From contig JAFMML010000026.1 in assembly GCA_017859745.1 (NCBI GenBank), positions 1 to 43,405 on the forward strand: DNA of 43,405 nucleotides. Reading direction: 5' to 3'. Position 1 is the first letter of the stretch, and every line of letters begins with the position of its first letter. Positions 16,751 through 26,486 of the stretch are shown piece after piece. The stretch comes from Planctomycetota bacterium (GTDB lineage: Bacteria; Planctomycetota; Phycisphaerae; Phycisphaerales; SM1A02). The notes below the pieces were generated by a model. That model was not told the origin of the DNA. It saw only the letters and a program-made list of their open reading frames with translations, and searched no databases. Position numbers and translations under genes: made by a program.

Positions 16751-16756
16751 AGTGTA
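16751..16756 (-). promoter_or_regulatory. -10-like hexamer next to MEMO1 start
   Basis: On the minus strand TACACT ends 7 bases before the ATG, predicting a transcription start at or one base before the start codon and so a leaderless mRNA. No clear -35 is seen. Confidence 0.35.
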
Positions 16757-16817
16757 GAGGGGGCGTCGACCTGCCGATCATCCTCGGATCGGAGGGAGGT
16801 TCGATCGCCGCGGGATC

Positions 16818-16846
16818 TTGGCGGCGGGTATCGGGCGGGCTACTCT
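16818..16846 (+). promoter_or_regulatory. Predicted promoter of DUF1573-ankyrin gene
   Basis: TTGGCG (16818-16823) and TACTCT (16841-16846) have a 17-base spacer, 85 bases upstream of the ATG at 16932. The leader of about 80 bases contains GGCTCGACC/GGCCGAGCC complementary segments near 16888-16910. Confidence 0.55.
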
Positions 16847-16931
16847 TGCCCGGTCCGACCGTTGCTTCGGCAACTCGTCAGAGGGCTCGACCGTATCGGC
16901 CGAGCCCGTCAGCCCATTCGGAGTCCGTCCC

Positions 16932-18716
16932 ATGTCTCTCGATCGATCGACCTCCTCGCTTCTCGGCCGGTTGCTGACGCGACCTCGGCCCGCCACCCTC
17001 TCCGCGGCCATCGCCGCCACGCTCCTCGTGGGCGGATGCGGCGAGAACGGCAGCGGCACGGCACCGACCACGGCCGCGTCGGAGACCTCGGCAAGCGAGA
17101 CCGCCGCAGCACCGGCGCCGGCCAAGGAAGCCGCTCCGAGTCTCATGACCACCGCCGACGCCGCGGCGAACGCCAAGACGATCGGCCCGGCCTCGGATCT
17201 GCTCGCGGCCCAACGTCCCGAGCGCGACGCCACCAAGACCTCCTCGAGCACGACGCAGACCGCCGATCGCAAGGCCGGCCCGGCGTTCCGGTTCGAGCCC
17301 GAGATCCTGGACATGGGCGAGATGATGTCGGACACGCCCAAGACGATGGCGGTTCGACTCGTCAACATCACCGACGCTCCGGTCAAGGTGAACCGAGCGA
17401 TCCCGAGTTGCGGTTGCACCACCCTCGGCACCCCGAAGGATCCGATCGGCCCCGGAGAGTTCACCGACATCGAGATCACCCTGAAGCCGGGCATCGCCGC
17501 GGGCGTCAAGCTTTCGAAGAAGGTCACCTTCGACATCGACGGCTACGCCCCGCAGGTGCTCACCGTGGCCGGCAACGTCGCCGAGTACGTCTCGGTCACT
17601 CCGAAGATCCTGAACGCGCCGCAGACGCCCGACGATCCGTCCGCCTCGGAGAGCGGGGTCGTGGTGTTCGCCTCGACCGACGGGGAGCCGTTCATCGTCA
17701 CCGGCGTCAATCCCTCGGTGGTCGCCGACGGCCTTCCGACCGAGTCCGGGACCGAGCATGAGCTCTCGATCGACTGGAACCTCTGGGAGGAGTCCAAGCG
17801 TCCGATCCGAGTGACCTTCACCACCAGCCATCCCAAGGCGCCGACGGTCTCGGTGACCGTGAAGCGGTCGGTCCGCGATCCCCGCGCGCCGGCCGCACCG
17901 ACTCCGGGACGAGCCGAGCCCGCCCCCTCGGGCCTGGCGGCGCTCATCGCCGCGGCCCGGAGCGGCGACGCGACCCGACTCAAGATGGAACTCGCCAACG
18001 GCATCGAGGTCGACGCCGTCGATCCCGCCTCGAGCCGAACGGCGCTGCATTGGGCGGCCGCGGAAGGAAAGCTCGCGGTCGCCGCGGCGCTGCTCGAGGC
18101 CGGTGCCGATCTCAATGCGATCGATCGCGTCGGCATGGGACCGCTTGCCATGGCCGCCAAGGGCGGACATCCGGAGGTGGTTCTGGCACTGCTCGAGGCC
18201 GGCGCGAACGTGAACACCCGCGACGCCGCAGGCGGCAGCCCGCTGCTCTGGGCGGCGGGGCTCGGCAACTCCGACACCGTCGAGGTCCTGATCGCCAAGG
18301 GTGCCGAGGTCAACATCGCCGACGTCAACGGCCTCAGCCCGCTGCTTTGGGCCACCAGCATCGGCCGAGATCCCCGAACCGTGGATCTCCTGCTCGAGGG
18401 CGGTGCAGATGCCAATCAGGCCGATCGCCTCAGCGGCGACACCCCCACGATCCGGGCGGCCAAGAACAGCGAGCCGAAGGTGCTCGAGATGCTGCTCGCC
18501 CGCGAAGTGGACCTCTCCAAGTCGAACCTTCGGGGCACCACCGCCCTCATGGCGGCCTCCGGGAGCGGCGGGGTGGCCCAGGTCGAGATGCTGCTCGCCG
18601 CCGGGGCCGACACCTCGGCGAAGGACAGTCGCGGGTGGACCGCCCTCGACTACGCCCTGAACCGCTCCGATGCCAGTCGCGACTCGATCGTCGCGCTGCT
18701 GCAGCCCGAAGGCTGA
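16932..18716 (+). CDS. Lipoprotein with DUF1573 domain and ankyrin repeats
   Basis: This 594-residue protein has an N-terminal leader ending in the lipobox LLVGGC, with Cys36 as the probable acylation site, so it should be membrane-anchored outside the cytoplasm. A serine/threonine/alanine-rich linker leads to a DUF1573 immunoglobulin-like domain at about 116-215 (RFEPEILDMGE, NRAIPSCGCTT). After a second beta-rich stretch, about seven ankyrin repeats fill 335-594 (TALHWAAAEGKL, GANVNTRDAAGGSPLLWAA and so on). This points to a periplasmic or surface protein-protein interaction scaffold. The start ATG 16932 precedes the leader; no strong Shine-Dalgarno is seen. The domain pairing is unusual. 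Confidence 0.88.
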   Translation: MSLDRSTSSLLGRLLTRPRPATLSAAIAATLLVGGCGENGSGTAPTTAASETSASETAAAPAPAKEAAPSLMTTADAAANAKTIGPASDLLAAQRPERDATKTSSSTTQTADRKAGPAFRFEPEILDMGEMMSDTPKTMAVRLVNITDAPVKVNRAIPSCGCTTLGTPKDPIGPGEFTDIEITLKPGIAAGVKLSKKVTFDIDGYAPQVLTVAGNVAEYVSVTPKILNAPQTPDDPSASESGVVVFASTDGEPFIVTGVNPSVVADGLPTESGTEHELSIDWNLWEESKRPIRVTFTTSHPKAPTVSVTVKRSVRDPRAPAAPTPGRAEPAPSGLAALIAAARSGDATRLKMELANGIEVDAVDPASSRTALHWAAAEGKLAVAAALLEAGADLNAIDRVGMGPLAMAAKGGHPEVVLALLEAGANVNTRDAAGGSPLLWAAGLGNSDTVEVLIAKGAEVNIADVNGLSPLLWATSIGRDPRTVDLLLEGGADANQADRLSGDTPTIRAAKNSEPKVLEMLLAREVDLSKSNLRGTTALMAASGSGGVAQVEMLLAAGADTSAKDSRGWTALDYALNRSDASRDSIVALLQPEG

Positions 18717-18755
18717 GCCCCGCCCGGCCCGCCTCGACTACCATTCGCACCAGAA

Positions 18756-18793
18756 CGCCGCCGTCGCCCTCGTGGCGACGGCGGTGTGGTTTT
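18756..18793 (+). terminator. Rho-independent terminator
   Basis: An 11-bp perfect stem (18758-18768 with 18774-18784), extendable to 13 bp, has a 5-base loop and is followed by TGGTTTT. It lies about 40 bases after the DUF1573-ankyrin stop and upstream of the carboxypeptidase gene. Confidence 0.6.
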
Positions 18794-18882
18794 CGACCCC
18801 GCGACCGCCAGTCCCATCGGCGGCTTGCGTATCCGACGACACCCACCACACGGTCCATCCGCCACCCGAGACCATCACGCCC

Positions 18883-20409
18883 ATGACCACCGCCACCGGC
18901 ACCGCCTACGACCGACTCGTCGAACGCTTCCGCGAGCAGCATCTGCTGGAGGGCGCGGCTTCGATTCTCTCCTGGGATCGCGAGACCATGATGCCGGCGG
19001 GGGGGGTGCCGTTTCGTGGCGAGCAGTTGGCCCTGCTGGCCAGCCTGACCCATCGCATCGCGATCGACCCCGAACTCGGGGACCTCATCGACGCGGCCGA
19101 TTCGGAGACCGCCGGCGCCGACGACGGGGATCCGCGACGCGTGAACGTTCGGGAGTGGCGCCGCGACCGCGAACGGAACCTGAAGCTGCCCGAGTCTCTG
19201 GTGCGCGAACTCGCCGAGGTGGCGAGCAACGCGCAGCACGAGTGGGCCGAGGCTCGCAAGGCCAACGACTTCGCGAGATTCAAGCCGTGGCTGGGCAAGC
19301 TCGTCGATCTCAACCGTCGCAAGGCCGAGTGCCTCGGCTGGGCCGAAGGCGGCGAGCCGTGGGACGCGCTGGGCGACCTCTACGAACCCGGCTGCACCGC
19401 CGCGGAGATCGAGGCGGTGTTCACGCCGCTCCAGCAGCGCCTCGCGGACCTCGTGGCCAGAATCGCCGAGGCGCCGACCCGACCCGACGACGCGTTCGAT
19501 CGGCTCGAACTCCCGCAGGCCCAGCAGGAGGCGTTCGTGCGCTTCGTCGCCGAGAAGTTCGGCTTCGACTTCGAACGCGGCCGCCTCGACACCTCGACGC
19601 ATCCCTTCTGCGGCGGCTCCCACCGCAACGACGTCCGCCTGACCACCCGGTTCCACTCCAACCTTGCGCTCGACGCCCTCGGTTCGACCATGCACGAGGT
19701 GGGGCACGGCATCTACGAGCAGGGGCTTCCGCAGGCCCACCTCGGCACCCCGATGGGGGAGGCCGCGTCGCTGTCGGTACACGAAAGCCAGAGCCGGATG
19801 TGGGAGAACCAGGTGGGCCGGAGCCGCGCCTTCTGGACGTGGCTCGCGCCGCAACTGGGTCGGTTCTTCGGCAAGTCCGTCGACGGCCTCGGCGTCGAGG
19901 AGATGTACGGGGCCGCCAATCGCGTCCAGCCGGGGCTCATCCGGGTGGAGGCCGACGAGGCCACCTACAACCTGCACATCATGATCCGGTTCGATCTCGA
20001 GAGGCGGATGCTCCGAGGCGACCTGTCGCTCGAGGATCTCCCGGCGGCCTGGAACGATGCCTACCGATCGTCGCTGGGACTCGAAGTGCCGGACGACGCC
20101 CGCGGCTGCATGCAGGACATCCACTGGTCGATGGGGGCGATGGGGTACTTCCCGACCTACACCCTCGGCAACCTCGTCTCGGCGGGCCTCTTCGATGCCG
20201 CGGTCGAGGCGATGCCGGACCTGCCCGACCAGTTCGCGCGGGGGGAGTTCGACGGCCTGCGGACCTGGCTGAACGAGAACGTCCACGCCCACGGTCGCCG
20301 GCACCGCTATCTCGAACTCCACCGACTCGTCACCGGACGCGAGGTGAGCGCCGATCCGCTGCTTCGCTATCTCGAGGGCAAGCTGCTTCCACTGCACGGA
20401 CTCGCCTGA
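18883..20409 (+). CDS. M32 family metallocarboxypeptidase (Taq type)
   Basis: This 508-residue cytoplasmic zinc carboxypeptidase trims amino acids from peptide C-termini. The zinc motif HEVGH lies at 271-275, followed by GIYEQG, and the third ligand is Glu301 in [11 protein letters not shown], matching the family spacing. The substrate-binding motif [12 protein letters not shown] is intact, as is the N-terminal [14 protein letters not shown]. Length matches the family (about 500). The start is ATG 18883; upstream in-frame sequence is not conserved. There is no clear ribosome-binding site. A TACCAT hexamer at 18739-18744 is a possible -10. It may be cotranscribed with typA, 86 bases downstream. 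Confidence 0.95.
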   Translation: MTTATGTAYDRLVERFREQHLLEGAASILSWDRETMMPAGGVPFRGEQLALLASLTHRIAIDPELGDLIDAADSETAGADDGDPRRVNVREWRRDRERNLKLPESLVRELAEVASNAQHEWAEARKANDFARFKPWLGKLVDLNRRKAECLGWAEGGEPWDALGDLYEPGCTAAEIEAVFTPLQQRLADLVARIAEAPTRPDDAFDRLELPQAQQEAFVRFVAEKFGFDFERGRLDTSTHPFCGGSHRNDVRLTTRFHSNLALDALGSTMHEVGHGIYEQGLPQAHLGTPMGEAASLSVHESQSRMWENQVGRSRAFWTWLAPQLGRFFGKSVDGLGVEEMYGAANRVQPGLIRVEADEATYNLHIMIRFDLERRMLRGDLSLEDLPAAWNDAYRSSLGLEVPDDARGCMQDIHWSMGAMGYFPTYTLGNLVSAGLFDAAVEAMPDLPDQFARGEFDGLRTWLNENVHAHGRRHRYLELHRLVTGREVSADPLLRYLEGKLLPLHGLA

Positions 20410-20495
20410 CGGTCGCGCCCGGATCTCCGTCGCGCCGATACACTTCCGCCCCCGATCGCACCGAGCCGCCGACGCGGCCCCCTCCGAGGCCGCCC

Positions 20496-22364
<1,869 letters not shown>

Positions 22365-22400
22365 CGCCGGGACGTGCGGGGCCGAGGGGACGCCACGCAA

Positions 22401-22416
22401 CATAACGGGGATTATG
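22401..22416. promoter_or_regulatory. AT-rich palindrome upstream of Fur-family gene (candidate operator)
   Basis: CATAA and TTATG form a perfect inverted repeat with a 6-base spacer. The AT-rich arms stand out in this GC-rich intergenic region, 74 bases before the Fur-family start. Fur/PerR boxes are AT-rich palindromes, so autoregulation is possible, but the spacing differs from the classical 7-1-7 box. Confidence 0.35.
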
Positions 22417-22489
22417 AGACTTCAGGCCGATCGAAAGGGGACCTGACGGAGCACTCGCCGCACGGCGGCTCGTCGCCAACAATGCCTCC

Positions 22490-23032
22490 ATGACCGTGGC
22501 CCCTCGAATCTCCCCACCCGCGATGCCGCCGTGCTCGGTCTTCCGGAGATTCCTGCGCGGCCGCGCCCTCAAGTACACCACGGAGCGTGCGGAGATCCTC
22601 GACCGCGTCCTGGCCTTCGACGGCCCCTTCGAGGTCGACGAGCTCGTTCGCTCGCTCGAGGATCGGCGACGGCAGGTCTCCAAGGCGACGGTCTACCGAA
22701 CCATCAAGTTGCTTCAGGAGGCCGGCATCGTCGCGCCGGCGCTTCACGACGGCAAGCAGTCCCGCTACCTGCTCGCCCACGGACGTGCTCCTCGCGACTG
22801 GATGGTCTGCGTCCGCACCGGCCGCACGGTCGACTTCTCCTCGCCGGAACTCGTCGAGTTGCGCGACCGGATCTGCCGCGAACTCGGCTGGGATCCGGTA
22901 GGCCATCGCCTCGAGATCTACGCCAGCAGCCCCGAGTCGATGGACGAGGATGCTCACACGAATCCCGCGGGCCCCGCGCCCGATCCAGGTTCGAGATCCT
23001 CCTCCGGATCGAGCGGCCTCGAGATGGCGTAG
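22490..23032 (+). CDS. Fur-family transcriptional regulator, degenerate metal sites
   Basis: This 180-residue protein has the Fur winged-helix domain: LKYTTERAEILDRVLAFDGPF (split at 28-48) and the recognition segment VSKATVYRTIKLLQEAGIV (63-81). The C-terminal dimerisation part is recognisable (VDFSSPELVELRDRICRELGWDPVGHRLEIY). However, the usual HHDH-x-CxxC block reads GRAPRDWMVCVRTG, leaving only Cys107, and the C-terminal CxxC is absent (SSPES). The regulatory and structural metal sites are therefore largely lost. A low-complexity tail of about 25 residues overlaps the opposite-strand tsaE gene by 79 bases. The ATG at 22490 has no clear ribosome-binding site; 22523 is an alternative. The ligand is unknown. 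Confidence 0.85.
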   Translation: MTVAPRISPPAMPPCSVFRRFLRGRALKYTTERAEILDRVLAFDGPFEVDELVRSLEDRRRQVSKATVYRTIKLLQEAGIVAPALHDGKQSRYLLAHGRAPRDWMVCVRTGRTVDFSSPELVELRDRICRELGWDPVGHRLEIYASSPESMDEDAHTNPAGPAPDPGSRSSSGSSGLEMA

Positions 23033-23667
23033 TCGCCGCGGAACCATCGCGACAGATCCGCACCGCGACACCGATCCGAGCAGAACCTCTCCTGCGCGCC
23101 GCCGGCGGAGATGTCGCGGCCGCAGATCGTGCAGCGGGCACCGATCGGAGCCGGCGTTCTCGCGACCGCGGATCCATGCAGGGTGCACAAGGCGTCGACG
23201 AGGCGACGAGATTCGGCCGGACGGCGGCGATCGAGGATCGCCACCCGACGCGACGAGTCCTCCTCGCCGGGATCGATCGTGACGACCAGATCGGGCGGCG
23301 GCGCGTGTTCGCCGAGACGATCTGGCCACTCGATGGCGATGATCGCCGCCGCCTCCTCGGCGATCGCCTCGATCTCGAGCCCCGCCGCCTCGCCTTCATC
23401 CTCGATGCGATAGGCATCCACGTGCACGAGCGCTCGCCGGCCATCGTCGTATCGCTGCAATCGCACGAAGCTCGGGCTCGACACCTCGTCGGTGGAAAGC
23501 CCGAGACCGCGGACGAGTCCTCGCACGAACGTGGTCTTGCCTGCACCGAGCCCGCCTTGAAGATGCAGGACGACCCCCTGTTCCAGAACGCCCGCGATGG
23601 TCTCGGCGATGCGCTCGGTGTCCATGTGGGTCGCCGCGAGGACGACGGTCGGCTCGGTCGAACTCAT
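22954..23667 (-). CDS. tsaE: TsaE ATPase fused to YacG-type zinc domain
   Basis: This is a 237-residue fusion. Residues about 5-155 are TsaE, the ATPase of the threonylcarbamoyl-adenosine (t6A37) tRNA modification complex: Walker A GGLGAGKTT (38-46), SSPSFVRLQRY, HVDAYRIED and the IEWPDRL motif. Residues about 177-215 match YacG, a small zinc protein that inhibits DNA gyrase in E. coli: CTIC (C179, C182), FCSDRC (C196, C200), then ADLSRWFRGDYAI. It is one uninterrupted frame. The ATG at 23667 overlaps the thiL stop as ATGA. The 3' end overlaps the converging Fur-family gene by 79 bases. YacG is normally a free protein of about 65 residues, so the fusion is notable. Confidence 0.9.
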   Translation of the reverse strand: MSSTEPTVVLAATHMDTERIAETIAGVLEQGVVLHLQGGLGAGKTTFVRGLVRGLGLSTDEVSSPSFVRLQRYDDGRRALVHVDAYRIEDEGEAAGLEIEAIAEEAAAIIAIEWPDRLGEHAPPPDLVVTIDPGEEDSSRRVAILDRRRPAESRRLVDALCTLHGSAVARTPAPIGARCTICGRDISAGGAQERFCSDRCRGADLSRWFRGDYAISRPLDPEEDLEPGSGAGPAGFV

Positions 23668-24644
23668 GCGTGCTCCTCCCGATCCGCGCCGACCTCGGCA
23701 GCCGCCGATCGGACGACGCCGTGTTCGAACCCCGATCGCGTGATGTCGACGATGCCGCCGCCGACGCGCAGTCGGACTGCGGGGCCCTGCCCTCGTTCGA
23801 CCACTTCGCCGATGCGCCGAACGGACACGCCTCCCGCGGATTCCGGAGGCGGAGAGGCGGCCGTGAAGAGGAGTTCGAAGTCCTCGCCGTCGCCGATGGC
23901 GCGACGCCAATCGAGGCCCGGAGCGCACGGGAGACTGGCGGCGTCGATTTCGATGGCGAGATTCGAGGACTCCGGCTCGCCGCGCCTCGCAACGAGCAGA
24001 TGACCTGCGTCGATGCCGAGTCCGTCGCTCAGGTCGATCATGGCGTGAAGGTCGTCGCCGAGGCGAGTCCCGAGTTCGATGGCGGCGTCGACTCGAGGCT
24101 CGAACTCGAGATGGCGCCCGCCGCCGTCGGGATCCAACGAACCTCCCAGGACGCCCGTGACCGCCACGTGATCGCCGATCCGGCTTCCTCGCCGGGTCAC
24201 GACGCGCCCACCGGGCAGCGCCGGAGTCGCGAGGATCGCCACGGAGACGACCAGCGGCGCGTCCGGACGGTCGTGCACCGAGGTGTCGCCGCCGACGAGC
24301 GGACACCCGTGTCGATCGGCCGCATCGCGCAGGCCCGCCAACAGGCGCTCGGCCACGGACTCCGGGCAATCCGCGGGCAAGGTCGCCGAGGCGAGGCATG
24401 CAAGCGGTCGCGCGGCCATCGCCGCGACATCGCTGACGTTCCGAAGCACCGCCTTGCGACCGATGAGAAACGGATCGGTCCCGGCTCGAAAATGCCGTCC
24501 CTCGACCACCGCATCGATGGCGGCCAGCACCCGGCCCTCGGGCGCACGCACCACCGCCATGTCGTCCCCCGCGTCGAGTTCGATCGACTCGCCCGCCGCC
24601 GCCTGCGTGGCCAACAGATGCGCAATGAAGTCCCGCTCACGCAT
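23664..24644 (-). CDS. thiL: Thiamine-monophosphate kinase
   Basis: This 326-residue cytoplasmic enzyme phosphorylates thiamine monophosphate to thiamine pyrophosphate with ATP. Family motifs: DAGDDMAVV near the N-terminus (magnesium-binding aspartates), NVSDVAAMAARP, GGDTSVHD, MIDLSDGLGIDAGHL and GDGEDFELLFT. The length is typical. I chose ATG 24644, because GAGGGGG lies about 10 bases upstream; ATGs at 24662 and 24674 would lengthen the overlap with waaA. The gene overlaps the end of waaA by 8 bases and the start of tsaE by 4, so the three genes form a tightly coupled operon. Confidence 0.95.
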   Translation of the reverse strand: MRERDFIAHLLATQAAAGESIELDAGDDMAVVRAPEGRVLAAIDAVVEGRHFRAGTDPFLIGRKAVLRNVSDVAAMAARPLACLASATLPADCPESVAERLLAGLRDAADRHGCPLVGGDTSVHDRPDAPLVVSVAILATPALPGGRVVTRRGSRIGDHVAVTGVLGGSLDPDGGGRHLEFEPRVDAAIELGTRLGDDLHAMIDLSDGLGIDAGHLLVARRGEPESSNLAIEIDAASLPCAPGLDWRRAIGDGEDFELLFTAASPPPESAGGVSVRRIGEVVERGQGPAVRLRVGGGIVDITRSGFEHGVVRSAAAEVGADREEHA

Positions 24645-25923
24645 CGCCACACGCCCCCTCATGCGTGCCGGCATCGAATCGGCATCGCGCCCGAAGCGCC
24701 TCGGCGGCGCGAGCGGACGCGCCCTGGCGGCACGCGATCACCCTTCGGCCCGCTTCTGCGATCGACCGACGCAGATCCGCATCGGCAAGCAGTCGCCGCA
24801 GGTTCTCGGGGAGACCCTCGCGGTCGGTGGCGACCACGCCACCGCCATCTCGGAGGGGCCCCACCGTCGACGCGAAGTCGCCCATCGACGGTCCCACGAT
24901 GGTCGCCTTGCCAAGGGCCACCGGTTCGACCGGGTCGGATCCATGCAGGCGACCGAAGCTCCGTCCGACGACGACGACATCGGCGAGGGCGTACGCGGCC
25001 CGCAGTTCTCCAAGGGTGTCGAGCAGATACCGACCTGTGGGGCTGCATCTCGCGCCTCGACTTCGCCGCACGCACCCCGGCATGGCGGCCTCCGCGGCGT
25101 CCCACCACTCCGGCCTTCGCGGGGCGCAGAGCAGTTGGACCCCCGACGGCATCGAGGAGACGAGCATTTCCGGCTCGCCGAGCGCCGTCGAGCCGGCGAC
25201 GACGAGGGGACGTCCCGGATCGATGCCCAAGGCCTCCCCAAGTTCGCGCGCCCCCTCCACCTCCGCCGCATCCTCGATGCGAGCCGCGTCCCACTTCATG
25301 CTGCCGGCGATCTCGATCCGATCTTCGGGCACCCCCAACGCCGCGAACCTGTCGGCATACGCCTGATCCTGGGCCAGCACGAGATCGAGGCCGCGGAACA
25401 TCGGCGCAACCAGCCGCCGGACCCGCCGGTATCCGCGATAGCTGCGCGGACTGAGCCGGCCGTTCAGCACCACGATCGGGATCTCGCGGCGGCGGCACGC
25501 CGAGACCAGATGCGGCCAGATCTCGAGTTCGATCGTGGCGACGACGTCGGGTCGAACCCGATCGAGCATCCGCTCGACGGCCGCGGAGAGATCGAACGGG
25601 TACTGCAGCACGGTGTGCGGCGGCTCGTAGAGATCGATCGCCCGGCGCAGCCCCGTCGGCGTGGTCGCGGCGATGGCGAGATCGACCTCGGGCGACTCCC
25701 CCTCGAGACGTCTCACGAGTTCCCTGCACGCGCCGATCTCGCCGACGGAGACCCCATGGATCAGGATGCGGCGACGTCCCCGCTCCGGAAGCGGTTCACC
25801 GTGTCCGAGTCGTGCCGAGAGGTCGAGCCCACCGCCGCCGGAGCGTCGGAGCCACTTGGGTGCGAGCACCGGAGCGGCCGCGACCGCGGCGGCGACGTAG
25901 GCGGCGTCGATCAGAACGCCCAT
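24637..25923 (-). CDS. waaA: 3-deoxy-D-manno-octulosonic acid (Kdo) transferase
   Basis: This 428-residue enzyme transfers Kdo from CMP-Kdo to lipid A precursor at the inner membrane, the first core step of lipopolysaccharide. Seen: an N-terminal hydrophobic anchor (VLIDAAYVAAAVAAAPVL), the GVSVGEIGACREL segment, TTPTGLRRA, the DVVATIELEIWPHL motif, VVLNGRLS, and the C-terminal glycosyltransferase part with VVAGSTALGEPEML, GSDPVEPVALGKATIVGP. All are typical of WaaA/KdtA. It is the first gene of the waaA-thiL-tsaE operon. A TAGCAT hexamer lies 10 bases before the ATG on the minus strand. Its presence supports an outer membrane carrying LPS. Confidence 0.95.
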   Translation of the reverse strand: MGVLIDAAYVAAAVAAAPVLAPKWLRRSGGGGLDLSARLGHGEPLPERGRRRILIHGVSVGEIGACRELVRRLEGESPEVDLAIAATTPTGLRRAIDLYEPPHTVLQYPFDLSAAVERMLDRVRPDVVATIELEIWPHLVSACRRREIPIVVLNGRLSPRSYRGYRRVRRLVAPMFRGLDLVLAQDQAYADRFAALGVPEDRIEIAGSMKWDAARIEDAAEVEGARELGEALGIDPGRPLVVAGSTALGEPEMLVSSMPSGVQLLCAPRRPEWWDAAEAAMPGCVRRSRGARCSPTGRYLLDTLGELRAAYALADVVVVGRSFGRLHGSDPVEPVALGKATIVGPSMGDFASTVGPLRDGGGVVATDREGLPENLRRLLADADLRRSIAEAGRRVIACRQGASARAAEALRARCRFDAGTHEGACGDA

Positions 25924-25978
25924 GGGCGGGGATGCTACGCCGATCGGGTCGCACCGTCGCCCAACCCCCCGCCGACGC

Positions 25979-26263
25979 CTACTTGGTCCCCTCGGGACCG
26001 CCGCCCGCGACGTACTTGGCCTCGATCGCCGCGGTCAGGTCGATCTCGCAGATGTTCGCGAGCGTGGCGAGCCACGCGAGGACGTCGGCGAACTCCTCGG
26101 CGAGGTTCTCGCGATCCTCTCGCCCCTGTTCGCGACGTCCGAGGGCATGGGCGAGTTCCCCGATCTCCTCGGAGAGCCACAGATAGGTCCCCGGGACGCC
26201 GCGGGCGGCGTCGGTGGCGTGGTAGCGATCCCTGATGAGGGACTGGAACTCCGAGATGCGCAT
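25979..26263 (-). CDS. MazG-like nucleotide pyrophosphohydrolase
   Basis: This 94-residue all-alpha protein matches the MazG-like family that hydrolyses NTPs to NMPs and pyrophosphate. The metal-binding acidic motifs are present: WLSEEIGELAHAL near 37-49 and NLAEEFADVLAWLATLANI near 61-79, followed by IDLTAAIEAKY. The ATG at 26263 starts the conserved RISEFQSLIRDRY helix; no strong ribosome-binding site is seen. The frame is open upstream through the tRNA, so that is not coding. It lies 55 bases before waaA on the same strand. House-cleaning of non-canonical nucleotides is the usual role. Confidence 0.9.
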   Translation of the reverse strand: MRISEFQSLIRDRYHATDAARGVPGTYLWLSEEIGELAHALGRREQGREDRENLAEEFADVLAWLATLANICEIDLTAAIEAKYVAGGGPEGTK

Positions 26264-26357
26264 GGCGATGTCCGAGTGCTCGAACGCGAAGCGGAGCGGA
26301 ACGTCGCCCCATGAAGACGCCCCACCGTCCGGTGCTGGGCCGGCCGGCGGGGCGGAA

Positions 26358-26431
26358 CGTCCACGGCAGGGCTCGAACCTGCAACCTCCGCCTTCGGAGG
26401 GCGGCGCTCTATCCAATTGAGCTACGTGGAC
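26358..26431 (-). tRNA. tRNA-Arg (CCG)
   Basis: 74 bases fold as a cloverleaf. Acceptor GTCCACG pairs with CGTGGAC, the anticodon stem CCGCC/GGCGG holds loop CTCCGAA with anticodon CCG, and the T arm has GTTCGAG. No CCA is encoded. A -10-like TACGAT lies on the minus strand at 26447-26442, just before the 5' end. Confidence 0.96.
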
Positions 26432-26486
26432 CGCGGGCGGGATCGTAGCAAAGCGACGGGTGCGGTCCCGTACCATCCGCGGACGA

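Noticed and set aside
18786-20495. Open frame extending typA upstream by 570 codons
   Set aside because: It is a frame shadow of the M32 carboxypeptidase; the conserved TypA N-terminus begins at 20496.
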